Assembly (NCBI GenBank): GCA_031379665.1
Contig: JANNFI010000120.1
Location: 1-64,000 of the forward strand
Length of the DNA: 64,000 bases
Direction of reading: 5' to 3'
DNA from: SZUA-254 sp031379665
Lineage (GTDB): Bacteria > Bacteroidota > Ignavibacteria > UBA10030 > SZUA-254
The notes under the pieces are model-generated. The model was not told the origin of the DNA, ran no database searches, and saw only the letters and a list, made by a program, of their open reading frames with translations. The translations under genes and the position numbers were made by a program. Each line of letters opens with the position of its first letter. Position 1 is the stretch's first letter. This document shows, in pieces, positions 31,882-40,216 of this stretch.

Positions 31882-34293
31882 CATCTTTTCGATCGTGTTG
31901 ATCTCGCGGAGGAGGTCCTTCTTGGTGAACCTCGACTTGCTCATGATCGTCGAAATGAACCCCTGCATCTGCTCTCGTGTCTCTTCGTCGATCTCCATCG
32001 AGGTCAGGATGATGATGGGGGTGTTCCGGGACGCCGCCTGCTGCTTGAGCTGGTAGGCAACGTTGAATCCCGAGATGTCGGGCATGATCAGGTCGAGGAT
32101 GATCAGGTCGGGCGACTCGCTCGCGGCGAGCCTCACCCCGTCCTTGCCGTTGATGCTCTTGATGACCTCGTATCCCTCCGCTTCCAGGATCACCTGGATC
32201 AGTTCCGAGGCCGTCTGGTCGTCGTCGATAATCAGGACCTTGGGTTGCGTCTTGTTCTTCGGGAGCCGAAGCGGGATCTTCCTGAGCGCCCCGAGCATTT
32301 CCTCCTTGTTGACCGGTTTCACGAAGTAACCCACGGCCCCCATGCTGAACCCGAGCTTCTTCTCGTCGGTGATCGAGATGATGATGATCGGGATGTCCTT
32401 GCAGATCGGGTGCCGCTTCAGTTCCATCAGGACCTGCCAGCCGTCCTTGACCGGCATGATCATGTCGAGGGTGATGATGTTCGGCTTGAGCCGCTTCGCC
32501 TTCTCGAGGCCCTCCGCCCCGTCCCTGGCGGTTTCCGTCCGGTAACCCGCCTCCTCGAGGTACATCTGAATGAGCTGGCTGGCCTGCGGGTTGTCCTCGA
32601 TGATCAGGACCAGGGGGCTCTCGCCATCGGCCATCGTCAGGGGCTGCTCCTCGACGACCCTGAGCAGCTGGTCCGCCGATTCGACGATGCCGCCCGCCAC
32701 GACCATCGGGATCCGGAACCTGATCGTCGTCCCCTTCCCCCACTCGCTCTCGACGCTGATCTGTCCGCCGTGCAGCTCGACCAGCTTCTTCGTGATCACG
32801 AGTCCGAGGCCGGTGCCCTCCTTCTGGTTCTTGCCGCTCCTCACCTGCTGGAAGGCGTGGAAGAGCCTCGGCATGTCCTCGGGCTTGATCCCCACGCCGT
32901 CGTCCACGACGCTGAACTCGATCTCGTTCACGAACCGCCGGACCCTCACCTGGACACGCCCGCCGGCGTGGCTGTACTTGATGCCGTTCGACACAAGGTT
33001 GACGAGGATCTGCTTGAAGCGGGTCTGGTCGACCACCAGCTGGTCGACTTCCGGTGACACGTCGAAGTCGAGGGACACCCTCTTCTCCTGGACCGCGGCC
33101 TGCATCACCCTGCTGACGTTTTCGACGAAGTAGGAGACCGAGTGGGCCTCGACGTGGAGTTCCGTCTTCCCTGCCTCGATCTTCGAGAGGTCGAGGATGT
33201 CGTTGATCAGGCCCTGCAGATGCCTGCCGCTGAAATTGATGTTCTTCATGAAATCCCTCACCTTTTCGGCGGGGAGGTTGTAGATGTCCGCGGTGAGGAT
33301 CTCGGAAAATCCCACAATCGCATTCAGCGGGGCCCGGAGTTCGTGGCTGAAGGTGGCCAGAAAGCGCTTGAGCGTCTCGTTGGCGTCGTCCGTCTTCTTC
33401 TTCTCGTTCTCCAGCTCGATGTTTTTGACGGTGATCTCGTCCATCAGCCGCTTTCGGCTCATCCCGATCGCCAGTTCGTTGGCGATGACGGTCAGGAGCT
33501 TCAGCTCCTCGTCGACGTACCGGTCGACCTTGGGCGAAAGGACCTCGAGGACTCCCTGCAGCTCGTTCTGCACCATCAGCGGGATCGAGATGAGGGTCCG
33601 CAGGCGCAGGCTGTCGGTTTCGGTGAGGAAATAGGCCGCGATCGAGCTGCGTGACAGTTCGTCGGTCACGATGGTCTTTCTGGAGAGCGCGGTCTGCACC
33701 GCGACCGTCTCGGTCTTCTCGTGGACGATCTGGTGTTCGATCTCCGGGTCGACGCGGACGTCGATCAACGACGGGGCCATCAGGTGGAGCATCGCGGACC
33801 GGGAGTCGTACCGGTAGATGCACGCGAACTTGGAGGGGATCTCGAGGAACGCGGCGATCCGCTCTCCGGCGTTGAGACAGAGGTCGTCGAGATGGGGCGC
33901 CACGTTGATGACGTGCGAGACCTCCATCAGCATTTCCTTCTGCCGCTCGGTCCGCCTGGCTTCGGTGATGTCCTGGAAGAAGACCGAGATGCCGCTCTCG
34001 GTCGGATAAATGCGGATGTCGAAGAACGCTTCGAACCGTTCGTCGCGGTACGTCGTGACGATGCTCTGAAACTGTCGTTGCTCCATTGCGGCTTTATACT
34101 TCTCGCCGAGCTCGGCGTTCCTGGCGTTCGGAAATACGTCGAAGACCCCCTGGCCGAGGACCTCGTCGCGTCTCAGTCCCGTCCCATCCTCGGCGGCCTT
34201 GTTCCAGTAGGTAAACTTGTAGTCCTGATCGAGGGCGAAAAAACCTCCGCTGATCGATTCGAGGATCTCTTCGTATTTTTGAATCGAATCCAT
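31876..34293 (-). CDS. Hybrid sensor histidine kinase PAS-GAF-HisKA-HATPase-REC-REC
   Basis: An 805-residue cytoplasmic kinase without membrane segments. A PAS domain covers about 1-110 (FALDQDYKFTYWNKAAED), GAF about 125-280, then a coiled coil, HisKA with His317 in FSHELRAPLNAIVGFSE, and HATPase at about 420-530 (NLVSNGIKYSHAGG, VDDGVGI, EGTGLGLVITK). Two receiver domains follow, with phospho-acceptor Asp610 (NIITLDMIMPVKDG) and Asp734 (DLIILDLIMPDISG). Both have the upstream acidic pair (IIEDN; IIDDD). No output domain is attached. AAAAGG precedes the ATG at 34293. Likely a phosphorelay hub sensing an intracellular signal; targets are not identified. Confidence 0.95.
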   Translation of the reverse strand: MDSIQKYEEILESISGGFFALDQDYKFTYWNKAAEDGTGLRRDEVLGQGVFDVFPNARNAELGEKYKAAMEQRQFQSIVTTYRDERFEAFFDIRIYPTESGISVFFQDITEARRTERQKEMLMEVSHVINVAPHLDDLCLNAGERIAAFLEIPSKFACIYRYDSRSAMLHLMAPSLIDVRVDPEIEHQIVHEKTETVAVQTALSRKTIVTDELSRSSIAAYFLTETDSLRLRTLISIPLMVQNELQGVLEVLSPKVDRYVDEELKLLTVIANELAIGMSRKRLMDEITVKNIELENEKKKTDDANETLKRFLATFSHELRAPLNAIVGFSEILTADIYNLPAEKVRDFMKNINFSGRHLQGLINDILDLSKIEAGKTELHVEAHSVSYFVENVSRVMQAAVQEKRVSLDFDVSPEVDQLVVDQTRFKQILVNLVSNGIKYSHAGGRVQVRVRRFVNEIEFSVVDDGVGIKPEDMPRLFHAFQQVRSGKNQKEGTGLGLVITKKLVELHGGQISVESEWGKGTTIRFRIPMVVAGGIVESADQLLRVVEEQPLTMADGESPLVLIIEDNPQASQLIQMYLEEAGYRTETARDGAEGLEKAKRLKPNIITLDMIMPVKDGWQVLMELKRHPICKDIPIIIISITDEKKLGFSMGAVGYFVKPVNKEEMLGALRKIPLRLPKNKTQPKVLIIDDDQTASELIQVILEAEGYEVIKSINGKDGVRLAASESPDLIILDLIMPDISGFNVAYQLKQQAASRNTPIIILTSMEIDEETREQMQGFISTIMSKSRFTKKDLLREINTIEKMR

Positions 34294-34379
34294 TTCTTGC
34301 CTTTTACGGTGGTGTCACGGGCGGGGCCGGGAACCCCTTGTAAATCTTCTAAAAAACCCCTTTTCTGTTGAGCGGCTGA

Positions 34380-34408
34380 AGGTTAAATAAATTTGCAATA
34401 ACATGCAA
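34380..34408 (-). promoter_or_regulatory. Putative promoter of the hybrid kinase gene
   Basis: On the minus strand TTGCAT (34408-34403), 17 bases, TAACCT (34385-34380), continued as TC. The leader to the ATG at 34293 would be about 80 bases. Confidence 0.4.
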
Positions 34409-34410
34409 GT

Positions 34411-34458
34411 ATAATCTTAAGAAGGACTTTAACTAAACGTATCAACCATTAAGATTAT
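34411..34458. repeat. Perfect 10-bp inverted repeat, 28-bp spacer
   Basis: ATAATCTTAA (34411-34420) and TTAAGATTAT (34449-34458) are exact reverse complements. Both arms are AT-rich, and the first DnaA-box-like 9-mer lies inside the spacer. Confidence 0.6.
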
Positions 34459-34600
34459 AGGGTTGAGGGTACTTATCAACACCTTTCCAACATTGTTTTT
34501 CCAGCGAATTTGACGTATTTGGGGTGAATATCAACCGTAATTTCAATGAATTTCGGATGAATACCGGGTATGCCAGAATTGGCGTGATGAGTTATCCACA
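34439..34600 (+). promoter_or_regulatory. Cluster of four DnaA-box-like 9-mers
   Basis: GTATCAACC (34439), TTATCAACA (34473), ATATCAACC (34528) and TTATCCACA (34592) all run in the same direction. The last is an exact match to the DnaA box TTATNCACA; the second has one mismatch, and the others two or three. No dnaA, gidA or parAB gene is in the window. Confidence 0.45.
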
Positions 34601-34667
34601 GTTCTGGGGACTCAGAATGGGATCGTGGAAATGATCCCGGGAAGGCAGATTTGAGGGAATCGGTCGG

Positions 34668-37600
34668 TCAGGATGTCGCGGGCACGACAGTACAGGTATT
34701 TTTTTCCATCGCCGGACAACTACGGCAGGGTATGGGGGGAGGGGTGAAGATGGATTTTCGGATGCCTTCGATCGTGGCGAGCAATCGTTTTTCCGTCACA
34801 GGAAAATCGGTGGCGCCGTACTGAAACGTCCGCGCCATCCCACCCGCTTTCAGAAACAGGAGCGTGCCGCGGACGACTGGCTGGCGGTAGAGCCGGGAGA
34901 CAAGGTACGCATAGATCGCGATTTGCGTCCGATGCTCTTCCGCCCTCGCCTCCATGTCCTCCCGGGTGATCTCGTCGGTCTTGTAATCCACGAACTCTAC
35001 CAAGGCGTCCCTCCCCGTGAAGAGTCGGTCGATCTTTCCCATCACGATCGCATCCCCGACGACGGCGGACACCGGGTATTCAGTCCTGGCTCCCGGCCTC
35101 GAGAGGATCTCCAGCCCCGCCGGTGAGCGACGGAACACCGAGACGTTCTCCCCCACCCGCCGCTCCAGCCGTGAGGCGGCCGGGTCGGCGTGCCGGGCCC
35201 GGACCAGCGCGGAGATCTTCGATGCCACGGCCGGTTCCGATGCGGCGGCGTCGATCCCGCTCAGGATTTCGTGTGTGATCTCTCCCTCGAGGACGGCGAG
35301 TCCGGGCCCCTCCTGCGGGTCACGGTCCACCGGCTCGTCGCGGCCTGGCTGGTTCCCTGCCTGCCCCAGCCCCAGGATGTAGGAGAGGTAATACTTCGCC
35401 GGACAATCCGCGTACGTCTTCAACCGCGTCGCAGAGTATGTTTCGCCGCCCCTCGTGTCGAGAAGGGGCGCGGTGAGGTCGCGCGCCACGGGCCGAAGAA
35501 TGGCGCCGCCGGCGGCCGGTCGTGTCATCGCGGGGCCCCGCTCCGGCCGGTGTACCGTCACTCGGAGCCTGACCGGCTTCTCGACGATGCGCGCTGGCCC
35601 CGGGTCGCCAGCTTCCAGGCACCTGATGGGGATGGAGCCAAAATCGAAAGCAGAGTCGACCTCCACGATCCCCGACGTCCTCATCACCCCCCTCACCCAG
35701 CCGAGCGGTGAATGCGGCGGGATTTTTTCCCCCTCCGTACCGGAGAGGATCAGGACGTCCCTGGCCCGCGTGCAGGCGACATAAAACACCCGTTTTTCCT
35801 CCGCCCTGCCCTTCTCCTCCGAGAGCGCCCTCAGGAAGGCGTGGAGGGGCGCGCTCTCCGATTTGCCCTCACCTTCCGGCCCGATGCTGAATCCGATGCC
35901 GTACTCCGGATGGATGATCGGTTCGCGATCCGATCTGCCAATGCGGTCGAGGAAGGGGAGGAGCACCACGGGAAATTCGAGCCCCTTCGCGGCGTGGACC
36001 GTCATCACCCGCACCGCCCTGCCCGTGGCGGCTGTCGCCGCCTGTCCCTCACGTTCCTCCTCCTCGGCGCGATGATCGAGGTACTCGCCGAAATCGTACA
36101 GTGTGAAAGGGCCGCCGATGCCCCGCCTCCTGGCGAGCTCGAGCAGCTTGAGGAAGTTTTCCCGGTGTTGCGGTCCGTGGGAAAGACCCGCCATCGTCCC
36201 GAGCCACCCGGTATCGGCGGCGATCCTCCGGAGCAGCCTTGGAACACTCAGGCGGTCGGCCAGGCTACGGTGCGCGCTAAGGAGCGTCACGGCTCGCCGG
36301 ACCAGGGGAGGGGCCCCCGCGCCGCGGGCGGACCTCCCCGTTTTTTCCCAGAGGCAACTCCCGGGCGAGAGCGAGATGCCGAAGAGGTCGGCGTCGGAGA
36401 GTCCGAAAAACGGAGAGCGCAGGATACCCGCGAGGGCCGCGTCGTCCGCCGGGGACACGAGGAAGCGAACGTAGTTCAGGAAATCATACACCTCCTGGGT
36501 CTGGAAGAACCCCACCCCCCCGGCCAGGAGGTAGGGAACCCCCGCCTCCTCGAACGCCCTTTCGAGAGCAGACAGGTTGGCGCGGTCCCTCAAAAGGACG
36601 GCGCACTCCCCGAAGGAATGCCTGCCCTCTCCCCCCTCACCGGCGATCGCCCTCAACCGATGAGCGACCAGCGTACACTCCTCCCTGATCGCTCTCATCC
36701 GGTCCGGTCCCGCTCCATCCGGGACGAGCAGGATCCCGACCTTTCCATGCGTACGGGAGGTGCGGCCGACGACGATCTCGTCGTAGTCGACGTCGAACCT
36801 GGATCCAGCCCTGCTCATCAGCGCTGAGAAGAGCGTGTTGACGAACGCCGCGAGCTCTGACAGCGGGCGGAAGCTCTCGGCGAGTACCACGGAGCCGTCC
36901 CCCCCGGCGACGCCCGTGGACCGACGCGCCGAGGCGATATCGTTCCGGGCGTCGTAGAACACCCCTACCTCGGCGTTCCGGAACCCGTAAATCGACTGCT
37001 TCGGGTCGCCAACGATGAAGATATTGCTCCCCCGCGACTTCCCGAGGAGGCCCTTCAGGATCGAGTACTGGAGATCGTTGGTATCCTGAAATTCGTCCAC
37101 GAGAAAAAACCGGTAGTCCGACCTGACCCGATCGAGGACAGCCGGAAGGGTGAGTAATTCCAGGGTCCTGATCTGCAGGTCCTCGAAATCGAGGGCGCCG
37201 ATTTCATCCTTCTTCGCGTCGTACCGGGCCTGTGCCGAGGTGAAGAGCCGCTCGAGGGTCCGGACAAGCCCGCCGTACCGGTGGTCCATCTCCCGGGCGT
37301 CGGCCCTCGTTGCGATGCGGAGGACCGCGCCGTAACGCGATTCGAACTCCCTGAGGAAATCAGCCGGCCCCCGCGGCAATGATTCCGCGGGGACATCGCC
37401 CAGGAACGACTTCCGGAAGTCGCCGCTCAGGACGAACATCGCCCCACCCGCCCCGGCCAGGATGGCGATCATCCCGGCGCGATCGGTTGTGTGGTCGTCA
37501 GCGCCGAGCATCCCGGACACCTTCGCGGCGTCCCTGCCCGAAGCGGCCGCCGCGGTTTCACGCGCCATCCGGATCCAGCCCGACTCGACTGCCCTGTCGA

Positions 37601-38252
37601 CGATCGCGGAGAGGATCGCGTCGATCGTACCACCTTCCCCCGCGACGTCGCCACCGCGCGCCCGCTCCGCACGGAGTGTGAACAGCCGGTAGATCTTCTC
37701 CCGCTGGGAAAACATCCCCTGGAGCAATCGTTCGAGCCTTGCCGGCGGGACGGCCCTGAGCAGGTCCCGAAAATCCCCCTCGGCCCCGGTTTCGTCACCC
37801 CGTCCCATGAACGCGGCGAAGGTTTCTCCGATTGACTCTCCGATCAGCCTGCCCCGATCCTGCCCCTCGATGACCGTGAAGGAAGCATCGATGTCGGCTT
37901 CCGTCGGATACATCCTGAGGATCCGCGAACAAAACGAGTGGATGGTGCCGATGACCGCTGACGGGAGGTGGTTTCTGAGGTGGGACAGCCGTCGGCGCTC
38001 CCCGGCGCCGCACTCCGGCTCACGTTCGCGGGCGATGATGACATCGTGGATCTTTTTGCGCAGTTCGCCCGCTGCCTGCTCCGTAAACGTGATCGCGACG
38101 ACCTCCGGGAGTTTCGCATCCGTCCGGAGGAAAATCTCGACGAAGCGTCGCGCCAGCACCGAGGTTTTTCCCGCGCCCGCGTTCGCGGTCACGGAGAGGT
38201 GCGATGAGAGATCGAGGGTCCGCTGTTGTGATGGTGTGAGGAGGAGCGTCAT
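34668..38252 (-). CDS. UvrD/AddA-type helicase-nuclease (RecB-like)
   Basis: A 1194-residue enzyme. The SF1 helicase part shows Walker A (VTANAGAGKTSVLARRF, about 21-37), motif Ia (VVAITFTEQAAGEL), IGTIHSFCSRIL, motif II (FLVDEFQDTNDLQ), VVLLPF-type motif V region (VMTVHAAKGLEFPVVLLPF) and motif VI (RVFYVACTRARDVLIL). The C-terminal PD-(D/E)XK nuclease is marked by ALVEFVDYKTDEI and the QxxxY motif in RTQIAIYAYL. The family processes double-strand breaks for RecA. AddA normally works with AddB, which is not in the window, so the partner may be elsewhere or absent. No iron-sulfur cysteines are evident. It lies 13 bases after an unrelated secreted-protein gene. Confidence 0.9.
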   Translation of the reverse strand: MTLLLTPSQQRTLDLSSHLSVTANAGAGKTSVLARRFVEIFLRTDAKLPEVVAITFTEQAAGELRKKIHDVIIAREREPECGAGERRRLSHLRNHLPSAVIGTIHSFCSRILRMYPTEADIDASFTVIEGQDRGRLIGESIGETFAAFMGRGDETGAEGDFRDLLRAVPPARLERLLQGMFSQREKIYRLFTLRAERARGGDVAGEGGTIDAILSAIVDRAVESGWIRMARETAAAASGRDAAKVSGMLGADDHTTDRAGMIAILAGAGGAMFVLSGDFRKSFLGDVPAESLPRGPADFLREFESRYGAVLRIATRADAREMDHRYGGLVRTLERLFTSAQARYDAKKDEIGALDFEDLQIRTLELLTLPAVLDRVRSDYRFFLVDEFQDTNDLQYSILKGLLGKSRGSNIFIVGDPKQSIYGFRNAEVGVFYDARNDIASARRSTGVAGGDGSVVLAESFRPLSELAAFVNTLFSALMSRAGSRFDVDYDEIVVGRTSRTHGKVGILLVPDGAGPDRMRAIREECTLVAHRLRAIAGEGGEGRHSFGECAVLLRDRANLSALERAFEEAGVPYLLAGGVGFFQTQEVYDFLNYVRFLVSPADDAALAGILRSPFFGLSDADLFGISLSPGSCLWEKTGRSARGAGAPPLVRRAVTLLSAHRSLADRLSVPRLLRRIAADTGWLGTMAGLSHGPQHRENFLKLLELARRRGIGGPFTLYDFGEYLDHRAEEEEREGQAATAATGRAVRVMTVHAAKGLEFPVVLLPFLDRIGRSDREPIIHPEYGIGFSIGPEGEGKSESAPLHAFLRALSEEKGRAEEKRVFYVACTRARDVLILSGTEGEKIPPHSPLGWVRGVMRTSGIVEVDSAFDFGSIPIRCLEAGDPGPARIVEKPVRLRVTVHRPERGPAMTRPAAGGAILRPVARDLTAPLLDTRGGETYSATRLKTYADCPAKYYLSYILGLGQAGNQPGRDEPVDRDPQEGPGLAVLEGEITHEILSGIDAAASEPAVASKISALVRARHADPAASRLERRVGENVSVFRRSPAGLEILSRPGARTEYPVSAVVGDAIVMGKIDRLFTGRDALVEFVDYKTDEITREDMEARAEEHRTQIAIYAYLVSRLYRQPVVRGTLLFLKAGGMARTFQYGATDFPVTEKRLLATIEGIRKSIFTPPPIPCRSCPAMEKNTCTVVPATS

Positions 38253-38265
38253 GCCGCCGGAGTCG

Positions 38266-40134
38266 TCATTTAATCAGGAGTGCGGTCCGGGAAGCCACCC
38301 TGATCCCCCCGATGGCGGTTGAATAGACGTAGACCCCCCCGGGGAGATGTCCCGCGTCCCACCTGAACTCGTACGTCCCTGGCGGTCGATACCCCAGGTC
38401 CGCGTTCAGCACCACGGTACCGAGGACGTTGACGGCGGTGATCGTGACCGGGGCCCCCTCTGCCAGTGCGTACCGGATCACGGTCGAGGGGTTGAACGGG
38501 TTGGGATAGTTCTGCAGGAGCGATGTCCGGCGAGGGACGCCCTCCGGGATCACGACGTCGGACGGCGGGGAGTATCTCTGGTTCAGGTAGAGCCGGTTCT
38601 GGCCCGTCTGGTTATAGATGGGGTCGCCGTTCCCGAGTACGATATCAGCGTCTCCGTCCCCATCGATGTCACTCACTGCCGCCGTCGAGGTGAAATCGAA
38701 AACGATCGGCAGGAGGTTGGAGGAATCTTCAAACACCCCATCTCCGTGGTTCAGAAGGAGCAAGTCCGAATCGACCTCCCCCACTCGTACCCTGGCGAGG
38801 TACAGGTCAGGCAATGAATCTCCGGCGAAGGGAGCGAATTCCGCATCGTTAAAAAATCCTGAAAGTCCCATCAGGGCGCCACGAATCTCTGCAGTAAAAA
38901 AACCGTTGCCATTGTTCTTCCAGAGTTTAAGCTGTGGGAGACTGTCTGCCGATAACCAGCCGACATCCAGGACGTCCAGGTCGCCGTCCTCATCCACGTC
39001 GGCGATCGCCACGTCCCGGGTCCGGCGCAGGGTGTCCACCGTCATCCGCGCGGGCGTCTCGTCCACCATGAAACCGTCGCCCGCATTCAGAAAAAGGGCG
39101 AGACCGCCGACGTATCCGCCGGAGGCCGATCCGTCGTTCAAAAACAGAAGGTCCTCGAGCCCGTCCCCGTTCAGGTCCGCGGCCTCGACGTTAAAGAATC
39201 CGTATTCCCCATAGTCGAGGAGCCTCCCCCGGTTGTCCGGCCAGAAATGGCCGTCGCCCGTGTTAAGGAAGATATAGGGATAGGATTCGGGGCCCCCGGG
39301 GTTGTTGACGTTGATCAGGATCGAGACGATGTCGGGAGAGGCGTCGGAATCGATCAGTGTCGGCACGGAGAAATAGAGGAAATGAAACTCCGGGACCGCG
39401 GGAAGCCTCTCCGCCGTCTCGTCCGTAAACATCCCGTCGCCGTCGTTGATCAGGAGGGTGGCCGGAGATAAATGCGCCACGCATCGATACCCCCCGAGGA
39501 GGATGTCGAGGTCGGCATCGCCGTCCGCATCGAAGATGTCGATATCGAACGTCGACGTGGTAACGGAGGGGATCCTCGTATCGGTTTCATCCACGAACCT
39601 GTGGGCGGCGTTCTGGATCCAGACCCGGGGCCGCGTACCAGGAATACTATCACAGAAAAATCTCGAAATCGAGAAGATGATGTCTTCCAGGCCATCTCCA
39701 TTGATATCACCAGTCTCAATATCCCCGACATCCCACTCCTCCAGCGGGAGGTAATCGAACGTCCCGTCGCGGAAGAGGGTTGAGGATATGGCGGTGATGA
39801 CGTCCCCGTGATCGGGCCCGGACCAATGAAGGTAGTACCCGGCAGGATACTCCGTCAGGGTTCCCCTCACCACCACATCGCCGCCGGGATGAAGCCGGGG
39901 TCTCCCCGGAGCATCGTGGTTCCCTACGATCGAAGTCCCTCCCACGATGACCGGGGCGCCGATGATGCGGCCCGCGATGTCGAGAAGCGCATCCTGACCG
40001 AACAGCGCGGAGGCAGGATCCGTCAGCAGGAGGGCGACCAGCAGCCACGCGAGCCTCCGCCCCCGGCCATCGACCCAGCCATCGACCCACCCCTCGGCGC
40101 CGCTTCCGACGGTCCGTTTTCCACGATGCATCAT
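38266..40134 (-). CDS. Secreted FG-GAP/VCBS-repeat protein with type IX secretion sorting domain
   Basis: The 622-residue protein has a signal region (RRLAWLLVALLLTDPASALFGQ; the start has AGGGA) and many FG-GAP repeats with calcium-binding-like DxDGDGxxD loops: DINGDGLEDIIF, DADGDADLDILLGG, DLNGDGLEDLLFL, DVDEDGDLDVLDV, DIDGDGDADIVLGN. These fold as an integrin-like beta-propeller. The last 75 residues form a T9SS C-terminal sorting domain, with LLQNYPNPFNPSTVIRYAL, NVLGTVV and GHLPGGVYVYST. Near the N-terminus there is a short tandem repeat (WVDGWVDG). It is probably displayed or released at the surface for adhesion or binding. It sits between the patatin gene and the helicase gene, on the same strand. 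Confidence 0.88.
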   Translation of the reverse strand: MMHRGKRTVGSGAEGWVDGWVDGRGRRLAWLLVALLLTDPASALFGQDALLDIAGRIIGAPVIVGGTSIVGNHDAPGRPRLHPGGDVVVRGTLTEYPAGYYLHWSGPDHGDVITAISSTLFRDGTFDYLPLEEWDVGDIETGDINGDGLEDIIFSISRFFCDSIPGTRPRVWIQNAAHRFVDETDTRIPSVTTSTFDIDIFDADGDADLDILLGGYRCVAHLSPATLLINDGDGMFTDETAERLPAVPEFHFLYFSVPTLIDSDASPDIVSILINVNNPGGPESYPYIFLNTGDGHFWPDNRGRLLDYGEYGFFNVEAADLNGDGLEDLLFLNDGSASGGYVGGLALFLNAGDGFMVDETPARMTVDTLRRTRDVAIADVDEDGDLDVLDVGWLSADSLPQLKLWKNNGNGFFTAEIRGALMGLSGFFNDAEFAPFAGDSLPDLYLARVRVGEVDSDLLLLNHGDGVFEDSSNLLPIVFDFTSTAAVSDIDGDGDADIVLGNGDPIYNQTGQNRLYLNQRYSPPSDVVIPEGVPRRTSLLQNYPNPFNPSTVIRYALAEGAPVTITAVNVLGTVVLNADLGYRPPGTYEFRWDAGHLPGGVYVYSTAIGGIRVASRTALLIK

Positions 40135-40216
40135 TCCCTCATCCTTTTAATAGAGCACTTCCCCCCCGGACGAAGCCGGAGCGTGACCGCCTCCCCGGCC
40201 CGGGAAACGGCGCCGG

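Larger units (their letters stand above)
34294..34667. other. AT-rich intergenic region of 374 bp with DnaA-box-like sites
   Basis: No gene is seen. Compared with the GC-rich surroundings, about 34350-34600 is clearly AT-rich. It holds a putative promoter for the hybrid kinase, a perfect 10-bp inverted repeat (34411-34420 and 34449-34458), and four same-orientation DnaA-box-like 9-mers described separately. It could be a replication-related site, a regulatory region or simply a low-GC spacer. Confidence 0.5.

Noticed and set aside
31817..33823. 668-codon minus-strand frame overlapping the hybrid kinase in another phase
   Set aside because: Arg/Asp/Gly-rich translation; the kinase frame contains all domain motifs.
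40068..40100. Short tandem DNA repeat giving WVDGWVDG in the FG-GAP protein
   Set aside because: Only two copies; too short to treat as a repeat array or mobile element.
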